Source of the DNA: Variovorax paradoxus
GTDB taxonomy: Bacteria; Pseudomonadota; Gammaproteobacteria; Burkholderiales; Burkholderiaceae_C
Reading direction: 5' to 3'
Assembly: GCA_016806145.1 (NCBI GenBank)
Contig: CP063166.1
Location: forward strand, 2,046,001-2,110,000
DNA: 64,000 bases
The notes beneath the pieces were generated by a model. The model saw nothing but the letters and a program-made list of their open reading frames with translations, had not been told where the DNA came from and did not search any database. The translations under genes were made by a program, and so were the position numbers. Below, one piece after another: positions 35,942 to 46,292 of this stretch. Position 1 is the stretch's first letter. Each line of letters begins with the position of its first letter.

Positions 35942-37096
35942 TTACTTCTCGATCACGAACTGCGTGCCGCGCGTCACGCTCACGATGGCCGTCTGTTGCG
36001 CGTCGTAGCCGGCGGGCTTGCCGGCCTTGTCCTTGGCGCGCGCGAAGGTGAAGGCGCCGGTGGCACCGGTCCACTTCACGTTGGGCAGTGCGTCGCGCAG
36101 GGCGGTGCGGTCGGCCGGCAGGTTGCCCGACAGCTTCACGCCCTTGAGCGCCTGCGCCACCACGTACAGGCCGTCGTAGGCCTGGGCCGCGAACTGGTCG
36201 GGCGCGACCTTGAACTTGTCGTTGTAGGCCTTCTGGAACTTGGTGTTCTCGGGCGTGGCGTTGCTGGCCGACCAGGGGCTGCCGACGTAGAGGTTGTCCG
36301 AGCTGCCCTTGGCCAGGTCGAAGATCTTGGTCGAGTTCATGCCGTTGCCGCCGATGACCGGCACGTTCAGGCCGAGCTGGCGAGCCTGCACCATGATCGG
36401 CGCGCCCTCGGCCAGCAGGGCCGACAGCACGATGGCGTCGGGGTTGCTGGCCTTGATCTTGGTCAGCTGGGCCTTGAAGTCCACGTCGCCCTTGGCGAAG
36501 GTCTCGGTGGTGGTCACGGGCAGCTTCAGGTCCTCGAGGGCCTTCTTGAAGTTGTCGTAGCCGCTCTTGGTGAACACGTCGTCGTTGCCGTAGAGCACGG
36601 CGACCTTCTTGACGTTGGCGTGCTTGATCGCCACGCGCAGGGTCTCGGGCAGCACGTCGGCCTCGGTCACCGAGTTGCGGAACACGTAGTCGCCGATCGA
36701 GGTGATGCCGTCGGCGGTGTTCGAGGTGCCGAAGGCCACCGTCTTGGCGGCCTGGGCGATCGGGTCGGCGGCCTGGGCCGAATTCGACAGCGTGGGGCCG
36801 AAGGTCATCAGGACCTTGTCCTGGAAGATCAGCTTCTTGAAGACGTTGATGGCGTCTTCCTTCTTGCCCTGCTCGTCCTCGATGGCGAGGACGATCTTGT
36901 CGCCGTTGATGCCGCCGGCGGCATTGATCTCGTCGGCCGCGAGCTGGAAACCGTTGCGGATCGCGGCGCCGTACTGGGCGGCACCGCCGGACAGCGCGGC
37001 GGCGACGCCGATCTTGATGTCGGCGGCTTGCGCGCCGAAGGCGGTGGCTGCGGCGAAGGCGAGCAGCGCGGGCTTGAAGGAATGGGAGAGTCTCAT
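35942..37096 (-). CDS. livK: Branched-chain amino-acid-type ABC transporter binding protein
   Basis: 384-aa periplasmic receptor. The ATG at 37096 starts a clear signal peptide (FKPALLAFAAATAFGAQAADI); the open frame upstream is not signal-like. The mature protein has the Peripla_BP_6 pattern: IKIGVAAALSGGAAQYGAAIRNGFQLAADEINAAGGING, then VLMTFGPTLSNSAQAADPIAQ and VLYGNDDVFTKSGYDNFKKAL. Leads the livKHMGF group. Its ligand may be a branched-chain amino acid or a related acid or amide, since the family is broad. Confidence 0.9.
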   Translation of the reverse strand: MRLSHSFKPALLAFAAATAFGAQAADIKIGVAAALSGGAAQYGAAIRNGFQLAADEINAAGGINGDKIVLAIEDEQGKKEDAINVFKKLIFQDKVLMTFGPTLSNSAQAADPIAQAAKTVAFGTSNTADGITSIGDYVFRNSVTEADVLPETLRVAIKHANVKKVAVLYGNDDVFTKSGYDNFKKALEDLKLPVTTTETFAKGDVDFKAQLTKIKASNPDAIVLSALLAEGAPIMVQARQLGLNVPVIGGNGMNSTKIFDLAKGSSDNLYVGSPWSASNATPENTKFQKAYNDKFKVAPDQFAAQAYDGLYVVAQALKGVKLSGNLPADRTALRDALPNVKWTGATGAFTFARAKDKAGKPAGYDAQQTAIVSVTRGTQFVIEK

Positions 37097-37364
37097 GTCG
37101 GATGCCGTATCGGAGGAGTGTGTAAGGCGGATTAACATTTTATGCCTCGTCGGAATCCGGGCTTCGGCGGCGTCCGCAACAGCCTTTTCGGCGCTTCGGG
37201 CGACTTCTTCGCCGGCGTGGTCGGCATCGCCCACATTGCTGCAGCGCAGGGTAAACCCCGGCCGGTCGCTGTAAGCGCGTTTTTACAATCGCCCGGGCTT
37301 CTACAAGAGTCCCCAGCGGTCACAAGCCGTGCGTTGTTTTTTCCAAGTATTCGGAGAGCTATCC

Positions 37365-38444
37365 ATGGATCGTCGTTCCCTCATCAAAAACGCCGGCATC
37401 GCTGGCGTCCTGGCTGCCGGCATCGCGCCTGCCGTTCATGCGCAGGCCACCGTCCGCTGGCGCCTGGCGTCGAGCTTTCCCAAGTCGCTGGACACCATCT
37501 TCGGCACCGCCGAGGTGTTCGCGAAGAGCGTCAGCGACATGACGGGCGGGAAGTTCCAGATCTCGGTGCATGCCGGCGGCGAGCTGATGCCCGCGTTCGG
37601 CGTGGTCGACGGCGTGCAGAACGCCTCGGTCGAAATGGCCCACACGGCGCCGTACTACTTCTACGGCAAGGACCCGACCTTCTGCCTCGGCTGCTCGGTG
37701 CCCTTCGGCATGAACACCCGCCAGCAGAACGCCTGGATGTACGAAGGCAACGGCCTGAAGCTGATGCGCGCCTTCTATGCCAAGTACAACATCATCAATC
37801 TGCCCGGCGGCAACACCGGCGCGCAGATGGGCGGCTGGTTCCGCAAGGAAATCAAGTCGGTCGCCGACCTCAAGGGCCTGAAGTTCCGCACCAACCCGTT
37901 CGCTGGCAAGGTGCTCGAGCCCTTCGGCGTGATCCCGCAATCGATCCCCGGCGCCGACCTGTACCCCGCGCTCGAAAAGGGCACGCTGGACGGCCTGGAG
38001 TGGGTCGGCCCGTACGACGACCAGAAGCTGGGCTTCAACAAGATCGCCCCGTTCTACTACTACCCCGGCTGGTGGGAAGGCGGCCCCGAGCTCGACTTCT
38101 ACATCAACAACAAGGCGTGGGAAGGCCTGTCGGCCGACTACAAGGCGATCGTCGAGGCGGCCGCCGCGCACGCCAACATCACGATGACGGCCAAGTACGA
38201 CGCCAAGAACCCGATCGCGCTCAAGCAGCTCGTGGGCTCGGGCACCAAGCTGCGCCCGTTCTCGCAGGACGTGATGAACGCCGCCTTCAAGTCGGCCCAG
38301 CAGGTCTACTCGGACCTCAACAACTCCAACCCCGAGTGGAAGAAGATCTACGGCGACTGGTCCAAATTCCTGGCCGACCAGAACGCCTGGTTCCGCTACA
38401 CCGAAGGCACCTTCGACCGCTTCATGCAGCAGCAGAAGTTGTAA
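37365..38444 (+). CDS. dctP: TRAP transporter binding protein, DctP/TakP type
   Basis: 359-aa periplasmic receptor. The ATG at 37365 has CGGAGAG upstream and starts a Tat-like signal (DRRSLIKNAGIAGVLAAGIAPAVHA). The mature region shows the DctP fold with the conserved Arg in LKGLKFRTNPFAGKVLEPFGV that binds carboxylates, plus GTLDGLEWVGPYDDQKLGFNK. Aromatic-rich loops (FYYYPGWWEGGPELDFYIN) fit the subgroup that binds 2-oxo acids or aromatic acids. Its permease genes are about 1.6 kb downstream on the opposite strand. Terminator at 38471-38500. Confidence 0.92.
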   Translation: MDRRSLIKNAGIAGVLAAGIAPAVHAQATVRWRLASSFPKSLDTIFGTAEVFAKSVSDMTGGKFQISVHAGGELMPAFGVVDGVQNASVEMAHTAPYYFYGKDPTFCLGCSVPFGMNTRQQNAWMYEGNGLKLMRAFYAKYNIINLPGGNTGAQMGGWFRKEIKSVADLKGLKFRTNPFAGKVLEPFGVIPQSIPGADLYPALEKGTLDGLEWVGPYDDQKLGFNKIAPFYYYPGWWEGGPELDFYINNKAWEGLSADYKAIVEAAAAHANITMTAKYDAKNPIALKQLVGSGTKLRPFSQDVMNAAFKSAQQVYSDLNNSNPEWKKIYGDWSKFLADQNAWFRYTEGTFDRFMQQQKL

Positions 38445-38470
38445 GCGGCGACTCCTTCGCGCCCATGCAG

Positions 38471-38500
38471 AAGCCCCGCCGGCAACGGCGGGGCTTTTTT
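38471..38500 (+). terminator. Rho-independent terminator after dctP
   Basis: Ten-bp GC-rich stem (38471-38480 with 38487-38496), 6-nt loop, then a run of T to 38500. It lies 26 nt after the dctP stop and abuts the end of the convergent hydrolase gene. Confidence 0.92.
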
Positions 38501-39537
38501 CATTTGGAGGGCGTGCCGAGCAGCGCGGCGCGCGCGGCCTCGGACGGGAACACGCAGGCCACGTCGTGCGCGCAGCCCGGCACCACCGTGACCTCACGGC
38601 GCCTGGCCGGTGCGAGCAGCGTGCGGTCGTACTGCGCGTAGGCCAGGCCGCGCTGCAGCCGGTAGGGGCCTTGCGCCGCGGCCGCGCAGGACTTGTCGAG
38701 CACCCGGTAGGCCGTGCCCTTGCCCTCGCCGGTGTCGAGCTCGCCCTGCAGGTAGTGGATGTCGGCGGCGGCATAGCGCGCACGGGCCTGGGCGGCGTCG
38801 CGGCCCAGGTGCGCGGGCAGGCCCTCGGTGCCGTACTTCCAGCGGTCGAGCGCGGGGCAGGCGGCGGCGTCGCTCGGCGGAAACGGACGGAACGCATCGA
38901 AGTAGAGCCAGGTGCCGGGGTCGGCCACCACGTAGCGCAACGCGAGCGAGGCCGCGGGTGGGTCGGCCGCGAAGCCGATGTAGTGCTGCACCATCTGCGC
39001 GCCGGCCGAGAAGCCCGCGATGGTGACCGTGCGCAGGCTCGGCCAGCGCCGGTGCAGCTCGGCCACGAGCGCGTCCATGGCCGCGAACGACGACAGGCCA
39101 TTGCCGTTCTCCGCGCGGCCGCCTTCGAGCCAGGAGGCGCAGGTCCACAGCAGGTCGCCGTCCTGCGCCGCCGGCACGCCCGCGCTGCTGCACTTGCCGG
39201 CCTTGTCGGCCGCGACCTGGAACAGCGGCGCGATCACCAGCGTGCGCTCGAGCGCGCCGGCCTGGCGCACGGTGCGCAGCGCCGCGTCGAAGGTCTTGCC
39301 GGCATCGCGCGGATGGCCGTGCATGGCGACGAGCGCCTGCGTGGGGCCCGCGCCGGGGGCGAGCGAGGCGTAGTAGTGCAGGGCGCCACCGGCTTGCGGC
39401 GGCTCGAAGGCGCGGTAGCAGTCGGGCGCGGCCGATGCCGTGCAGTCGGCGGTGGCACCAGTTGCGAATGCAGCGAGGCACAGGGCCGCGGCCAGGGCAC
39501 GCGCACCGTTCGATGGGAGAAGGGATCCGGGATGCAT
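38500..39537 (-). CDS. Exported alpha/beta-hydrolase-like protein
   Basis: 345 aa. The ATG at 39537 is followed by a signal peptide (ARALAAALCLAAFATGATADC). The body is a serine hydrolase: a nucleophile elbow GFSAGAQM (about 187-194, Ser in GxSxG), LVAMHGHPRDAGKTF near residue 70 as oxyanion loop, and a C-terminal VPGCAHDVAC carrying the probable catalytic His. Several Cys suggest disulphides, fitting the periplasm. It sits between dctP and the TRAP permease genes. Could be an esterase that liberates the TRAP substrate, which is inference. Confidence 0.8.
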   Translation of the reverse strand: MHPGSLLPSNGARALAAALCLAAFATGATADCTASAAPDCYRAFEPPQAGGALHYYASLAPGAGPTQALVAMHGHPRDAGKTFDAALRTVRQAGALERTLVIAPLFQVAADKAGKCSSAGVPAAQDGDLLWTCASWLEGGRAENGNGLSSFAAMDALVAELHRRWPSLRTVTIAGFSAGAQMVQHYIGFAADPPAASLALRYVVADPGTWLYFDAFRPFPPSDAAACPALDRWKYGTEGLPAHLGRDAAQARARYAAADIHYLQGELDTGEGKGTAYRVLDKSCAAAAQGPYRLQRGLAYAQYDRTLLAPARRREVTVVPGCAHDVACVFPSEAARAALLGTPSK

Positions 39538-39575
39538 GCGGCTATCTTCGCCGCATCGGGTGCCGCGAGGCTGAC

Positions 39576-40054
39576 TCAGGCGCCGTTGTCGTCGGTAGCC
39601 GCTGGCCGCGCCGGCACCGCGCGCAGCGCCACCTGCTCGCCGAAGGCGACCAGCACCTTCGGGTCGTAGGCATGGAACCAGGTGATGCCGCCATTGCGAC
39701 GGCGCACCAGCAGGCGCGGCGCGACGACGCGCTCGAGCATGCGGATGTGGACCAGCTTGAGCTGCGAGGCGTCCTGTGCGCGAACGCGCTTGGTCCACAG
39801 CCAGGTCTGGACCAGCTCGTCGCCCTCGAGCCGGGTACGGCTGTAGACGATCCAGTAGCCGACCCACACCACGCACAGGCCCGCGAGGCCGAAGACCACG
39901 AGGCTCGAGGTCGACCAGCTGGTCTCGCGCAGCGAGGGCAGGCTCCAGAGCGCGATGGCGAAAAGGTCGACGACGATGACGACCGCGAGCGTGCGCAGGA
40001 GCGGCGGGAAGGCGGCGCTCTCGAGCGCAGCGCCTGCGTCGGCGCCGGCCTGCG

Positions 40055-40058
<4 letters not shown>
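39576..40058 (-). CDS. Membrane protein with PH-like cytoplasmic domain
   Basis: 160 aa. Start is GTG at 40058, overlapping the dctM stop (GTGA, 40055-40058). Two membrane helices (about residues 21-38, VIVVDLFAIALWSL, and 50-68, LVVFGLAGLCVVWVGYWIVY) are followed by a soluble domain (TRLEGDELVQTWLWTKRVRAQDASQLKLVHIRML...) of bacterial PH-like type. I know no function. Translational coupling to dctM suggests a link to that transporter, though PH-like membrane proteins occur in many contexts. Confidence 0.75.
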
Positions 40059-41596
<1,538 letters not shown>

Positions 41597-41661
41597 TTCT
41601 ACTTATCCTGCCGTTGGGACACAGAGAAGGGAGACGGTGACGGGGCGAGGGCGCTGCGCGC

Positions 41662-42201
41662 TCACTGCACCGGCTTCTCGTAGTGCGTGTTCATCTCGAT
41701 GAGCCCACGCAGGTAGGCAATGCGCTTGACGATTTCCGCCACGCCCTGCAGGAACATGGCGGCGAAACCCACCGGCATCAGCAGCGCGGCGGGCCAGCGG
41801 ACCAGCCCGCCGATGTTGCCCGACATCTCGCCCGTGACCCAGGTGTTCCAGAAGTAGGGCCAGGTGAGGTAGGTGAACATGCCCATCACCGGCAGCAGGA
41901 AGAAGATCAGGCCGAACAGGTCGACGTAGACCGGGCCGTTGCCCTTGAGCTTGCCGTAGATGATGTCCACGCGCACATGCTCGTTGAAGCGCAGCACCAC
42001 GGGCGCGCCGAGCATCACGGTGGCCGCGAACAGGTACCACTGGATCTCGAGGAAGGCGTTGTTGCTGAAGTCGAAGCCGTAGCGCACGAGTGCGTTGGCG
42101 GCGGAGATGAGCGAGGCGGCCAGCACGGTGTAGCCGGCGAACTTGCCGAACTTTTCGCTGACCCAGTCCATGCCGGCCGCGAATTTGAGGAATGCAGACA
42201 A
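41662..42201 (-). CDS. dctQ: TRAP transporter small permease DctQ
   Basis: 179 aa with four hydrophobic segments, the DctQ layout: TVLAASLISAANALVRYGFDFSNNAFLEIQWYLFAATVMLG, then ENEHVRVDI-like RFNEHVRVDIIYGK, the conserved cytoplasmic loop. The start is taken as TTG at 42201 because GGGAGA lies 7 nt before it; the next in-frame ATG (42171) has no ribosome-binding site. Works with DctM and the separately encoded DctP. Confidence 0.85.
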   Translation of the reverse strand: MSAFLKFAAGMDWVSEKFGKFAGYTVLAASLISAANALVRYGFDFSNNAFLEIQWYLFAATVMLGAPVVLRFNEHVRVDIIYGKLKGNGPVYVDLFGLIFFLLPVMGMFTYLTWPYFWNTWVTGEMSGNIGGLVRWPAALLMPVGFAAMFLQGVAEIVKRIAYLRGLIEMNTHYEKPVQ

Positions 42202-42378
42202 GGGGTGTCTCCCACAAAGCCCAGGGTGAAGGCGACAGGCCCTGGTGGGGCCTGCGCAAAGCCCGCAATGGTAACGCGGTGTACCTTTGTATTGCCCCGT
42301 CCGCCGGGGCCGCAACGCCCGGGTTTACCCGGGAGTCGGCACCCGCGATGCCCGGGGATGGGTGCTGATAATGGACCG

Positions 42379-43683
42379 ATGTCTTCCAGCCCGCTGCCCT
42401 CGACTCCCTCAGGCGCCCTGGGCCTGCCGCATTCGATCGATTCGCCCGACATGCACCGCGCCGGCCGCGAGCTGCTGTCGCTGGCCCTGATCGACGCACG
42501 CAACCACACGCTGCACCTGCTGTCGCTCTACGAGCAGGCGCTGGGCTCGGCCGCGCTGCCGGTGCCGCCCGAGCTGCAGCGCGAGGAGGGCATGCAGCCG
42601 CCGGTCTGGCTGGCCGGCCACATCGGCTGGTTCGCCGAATGGTGGATCGGGCGCAACACGCAGCGTGCCTTCGGCGCCGACTGCCCGGTGCGGCCGACGC
42701 GGCTCGCGGCCATCGACCCCGGCGCCGACGAGTGGTGGAACCCGGCCCAGATCGGCCCCGAGCGCCGTTGGTCGCCCGAGCTGCCGGACCTGGGCCAGAC
42801 CAAGGCCTACCTGCTCGAGACGCTCGAGAGCACGCTCGAGCTGCTCGAGCATGCGGCCGAGACCGATGCCGGCCTGTACTTCTACCGCCTCGCGCTGTTC
42901 CACGAGGACCTGCGCGGCGAGCAGTTCGTGGTGATGGCGCAGACCCTCGGGCTGCCGCTGGGCATCGAGCAGGCGCCCGTGAGCGTGGTGCGCGAGCCGC
43001 TGGCGCTGCCGGCCACGCGCTGGACGCTGGGCCGCGACGAGGCCGGCTTCGCCTTCGCGCAGGAGCGCGGCGCGCACCGCGTCGACGTGCCCGAGTTCGA
43101 GATCGATGCCCAGCCGGTCACCTGGAACCAGTTCACCGAATTCGTCGACGACGGCGGCTACGACCGCGAGGAGCTCTGGCACGGCGAGGGCTGGCGCTGG
43201 CTGGCCGCGCAGGCCGAGGGCCGGCGCGGGCCGCGCCATGTGGAGCAGATCGGCGCGGCGCGCAGCGCCACCGGCGGCTCGGTGCTGCAGCAGCGCTTCG
43301 GCGCCACCGTGCGCGCCGCCGGCCACCACAGCGCGGTGCACCTGAGCTGGTGGGAGGCCGATGCCTGGGCGCGCTGGGCGGGCCGCCGCATCGCGACCGA
43401 GGTCGAGTGGGAGATCGCGGCCCACACCGCGGCGCGGCGCGGCTTCCGCTGGGGCGACGTGCACGAATGGACCGCGGGCACGCTGCAGCCCTGGCCCGGC
43501 TACCGCGCCGATCCGTGGAGCGGCGGCGGCGAGTTCGATCCCGCCGCGGGCTTCGGCCGCGCGCGCGTGCTGCGCGGGGCCTCGTTCGCGACGCGCGCCC
43601 GGCTGCGCTCGATGCGGCGGCGCGGCTTCGCGCTGCCGCAGCGCGACGACGGCTTCCTGGGGTTCAGGACCTGCGCGCTGTAG
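42379..43683 (+). CDS. EgtB/SenA-like DinB-SUMF1 protein with altered iron motif
   Basis: 434-aa protein with a DinB-like N-terminal half and a formylglycine-generating (SUMF1) C-terminal half, the layout of ergothioneine/selenoneine synthases. A first His is in VWLAGHIGWFAEWWI; the second metal motif is FHEDLRGEQF, that is HxxxRxE rather than the HxxxHxE of EgtB. The SUMF1 half has VDVPEFEIDAQPVTWNQFTEFV, VHLSWWEADAWARWAGRRI and the closing GFLGFRTC. No glycosyltransferase (SenB), SelD (SenC) or EgtD gene is nearby, so it is an orphan. Either a divergent C-S/C-Se bond-forming enzyme with different metal ligands or an inactive relative. Divergent from dctQ. Confidence 0.78.
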   Translation: MSSSPLPSTPSGALGLPHSIDSPDMHRAGRELLSLALIDARNHTLHLLSLYEQALGSAALPVPPELQREEGMQPPVWLAGHIGWFAEWWIGRNTQRAFGADCPVRPTRLAAIDPGADEWWNPAQIGPERRWSPELPDLGQTKAYLLETLESTLELLEHAAETDAGLYFYRLALFHEDLRGEQFVVMAQTLGLPLGIEQAPVSVVREPLALPATRWTLGRDEAGFAFAQERGAHRVDVPEFEIDAQPVTWNQFTEFVDDGGYDREELWHGEGWRWLAAQAEGRRGPRHVEQIGAARSATGGSVLQQRFGATVRAAGHHSAVHLSWWEADAWARWAGRRIATEVEWEIAAHTAARRGFRWGDVHEWTAGTLQPWPGYRADPWSGGGEFDPAAGFGRARVLRGASFATRARLRSMRRRGFALPQRDDGFLGFRTCAL

Positions 43684-43695
43684 CCGGCGCGGCGT

Positions 43696-46071
43696 TCAGT
43701 TCATCCGCTGCAGCTGCACGTCGGTGACGGCCACGCTGCCCGCGGCCTTCGGGAAGCGCAGCGTCACCTGCTTGATGTGCGCGAGGTCCACGCCATGCAG
43801 CGCGAAGGCCTTGAGCGGAACCGCCACCATGTTCAGCAGCGGCCGCGTGGTGCCGGTGTCGGCATAGATCGCGTCGTCGGGCGCGTCGACCAGCGGGATC
43901 GCACCGTCGGGCTTGCGCGCGATGCCATAGAGCGCATCGCTGAAGTCGCTGCCTTTGAGCGCCGCCTTGCGGCCCTGCGTATCGGTCAGCGCGATCTCGA
44001 CCTCCTGGCCGATCGGCGCCAGCACGGCGACGCGCACGCTCAGCGTGTCGAAGCCCTGGGCGGAGAGGTCGCCGGTGTCGATGGCCACCACGGGGCCGGC
44101 CGTTTCCCACTGCAGCTGGGCCTGGTCGGCGATCGACCAGATCAGCAGGTTCTTCCTGTCGTACGAGGAGGGGCTGTAGCGCTCGCCCTCATTGAACAGG
44201 GCTTCGACCGGAAGCTGGCTCACGGGATCGGTGCAGGACGCCTCGCGAGCGTTCGGCGCGGCGACGATGGCCAGGAAGCGGCATTGAACGGTCGTCTTGA
44301 AGCGCTCGTACGCGGTCGACAGCCCGCTCGCGTTCTTCGCGCTGGCATCCACGTTGCGGAAGTCCTGCAGCAGCTTGCGCTGGGCGGCGGGCTGGTGGAC
44401 CGTCAGCACGACGCGTTCGTCGCAACGGCTTTCGCCAGCCGGGCAGCCGGCCGGTGGAATCGGGGCCTGGCCTTTCCAGTAGGGCGCGAACTGGAACTCG
44501 TCGCCGACGAAGTAGCGCAGGAACGAGGCCATCAGGAAAGCGCCGTTGCGGCGCTGGTCGTCGGGGCTCAGGCGCAGCGTGTCGATCTTCCCCGACTGGC
44601 AATAGAGCGGGGCGTATTTCTCGGCATCGTCGTCCTCGGACCAATGGTCGTTGTAGAAGTTGTGGTTGGCGCCCCTGACGACCACCTGGTACTTGGGCGC
44701 GCTCTCGTCGTTCGCCGTGTTGCGGCTGTCGTCGAAGATCTGCGCGCCGTTGAGCGTGTAGACATCGCCGTCGCAGGTGGGCAGCAGGGTGGCGAACGGC
44801 ACATGGGTCACGCGCGACAGCTGCCTGGCATTGATCGGCGCCAGCGAGAACACGGCGCGGACGCGGTGCGGCGGCTCGGTGGACGAAGGCAGGACGACGC
44901 CCGACTGCAGCAGGGCCTCGGGCGAGGTCATCTGCGCGAGCCACTTCTCGCTGTCCGCGTTGATCGCGTAGGAGAACGTGTTCACGTCACGGAACTTCGC
45001 GTTGACTTCCTCGAGCGCGGCCTGCTCGGCGGCGAGTCGGGCCTGCGCCTGCGCCGCCTGCTGCTGCAACTGCTGCAGGGCCTGCGTCAGGGCGTCGATG
45101 TGCTCGGGCGATGCGGGCGGCGACTGGATTCGCGCGGCCAGCAGCGCCGCCTGGGCCATGAACAGCTTCACGGTGACGTCGGTGGCGACGGCGGTGGCTT
45201 CATCGACCCGCTTCTCGGCTTTGTCCTTCTCGGACTTGGCCAGCGCGACGAGCTCGCGGCTGCGGCGTGCCGTCTCGACGTCCTGGTAGCTGATGCCGAT
45301 GCGCTGCTTGTTCAGTTCCACCGCGTAGGCGACCGCTTCCGCGCCGCGCGAGTGGCCGACGATGCCCACGCGCTCGAGGTCCAGCTTGCCCTTGAGCTCG
45401 GGCATCGCGACACCGTTGAAGAGGCCGGTCGCATTGCCGGCGCGCAGCAGGTCGAGCGTGGTCATGAGCAACTGGCCGCGCGCGAACGCGCCGGCGTCCG
45501 AGGCGTTCCAGCTGCTGAGCCCGTTGATCTTTCCGGCGTCGATGGAGAAGGCGACATAGCCGTGCTCGGCCAGGTCCTTCTGCAGGTAGTCGTAGCCCTT
45601 GGCGTTGTTGAGATCGGAGGAGTCGTGCATGCCATGCAGGAAAACCACCACCGGATGGCCGCCGCTGGCCGAGGGCTGGACCTTGGAACTGCCCGGCGTG
45701 CCGGCGGGCCCGGCCGGATAGCGCACCGTGCCCTGCAGCGGCACCGTGTAGATCACGTCCTTGTATTGCGCATCGGCCACCGCCGTGGTGCCGAAGCCGT
45801 AGACCACCTGCGCCGAGGACTGGTAGTCGCCCTTCTCGCCGAACGGCACCGTCGCCGTGAAGCGCGTGATCGCCGTCGGGTCCTGCGGATCGGGTGGGGT
45901 GGTCACGGGAATCGTCGGCACGGGGTCGGCGGTCGCGGTGGGAGCCGTGGGTGGGGCCGTGAGCGACAGCGTGCTGCCGCCATCGTCGCCGCCACCGCAT
46001 CCGCTCGCGAGCGCGAGCGCAAGAACGATCGCGCAGGCTGCCGCCATGCGCATGGAACGCCTTCTTTTCAT
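43696..46071 (-). CDS. Large lipoprotein with alpha/beta-hydrolase fold and coiled-coil insertion
   Basis: 791 aa. The ATG at 46071 follows GGGAG by 7 nt and opens a lipoprotein signal (AAACAIVLALALASGC, lipid-accepting Cys25). A Thr/Pro-rich linker (about 35-75) precedes an alpha/beta-hydrolase core: oxyanion loop VVVFLHGMHDSSD and nucleophile elbow GIVGHSRGAEA (GxSxG). After it the fold is interrupted by a Gln/Ala/Glu-rich coiled coil (about residues 300-400) and resumes with VFSLAPINARQ and VVRGANHNFYND, which holds the likely catalytic His. A C-terminal about 200 residues look beta-rich. Attached to the outer membrane. Substrate unknown; polyester or lipid esterases share this core. Confidence 0.75.
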   Translation of the reverse strand: MKRRRSMRMAAACAIVLALALASGCGGGDDGGSTLSLTAPPTAPTATADPVPTIPVTTPPDPQDPTAITRFTATVPFGEKGDYQSSAQVVYGFGTTAVADAQYKDVIYTVPLQGTVRYPAGPAGTPGSSKVQPSASGGHPVVVFLHGMHDSSDLNNAKGYDYLQKDLAEHGYVAFSIDAGKINGLSSWNASDAGAFARGQLLMTTLDLLRAGNATGLFNGVAMPELKGKLDLERVGIVGHSRGAEAVAYAVELNKQRIGISYQDVETARRSRELVALAKSEKDKAEKRVDEATAVATDVTVKLFMAQAALLAARIQSPPASPEHIDALTQALQQLQQQAAQAQARLAAEQAALEEVNAKFRDVNTFSYAINADSEKWLAQMTSPEALLQSGVVLPSSTEPPHRVRAVFSLAPINARQLSRVTHVPFATLLPTCDGDVYTLNGAQIFDDSRNTANDESAPKYQVVVRGANHNFYNDHWSEDDDAEKYAPLYCQSGKIDTLRLSPDDQRRNGAFLMASFLRYFVGDEFQFAPYWKGQAPIPPAGCPAGESRCDERVVLTVHQPAAQRKLLQDFRNVDASAKNASGLSTAYERFKTTVQCRFLAIVAAPNAREASCTDPVSQLPVEALFNEGERYSPSSYDRKNLLIWSIADQAQLQWETAGPVVAIDTGDLSAQGFDTLSVRVAVLAPIGQEVEIALTDTQGRKAALKGSDFSDALYGIARKPDGAIPLVDAPDDAIYADTGTTRPLLNMVAVPLKAFALHGVDLAHIKQVTLRFPKAAGSVAVTDVQLQRMN

Positions 46072-46292
46072 TTGCTTTCTCCCAAGATTTCTTAAGGATC
46101 GAGGCGATGGGCGGCGGGGCCGCAACTCGCCTCTGGCGATGTCGGCATCGCGATAGCCAATGAATCGAAGACGGGTGTCGACGTTTGTGAGAGTCCTGCG
46201 TCTCGCGCTGCGGACCGTGGAGTGAAAGCAATTCACGTGCCCCCGCGCGGCACCTTCCTAGTGCAACCGTGTGGCGATGTTGTTTGTGCGCC

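Noticed and set aside
42379..43683. Naming the gene senA or egtB
   Set aside because: Architecture fits, but the HxxxHxE motif is changed and partner genes senB/senC/egtD are absent, so no symbol is given.
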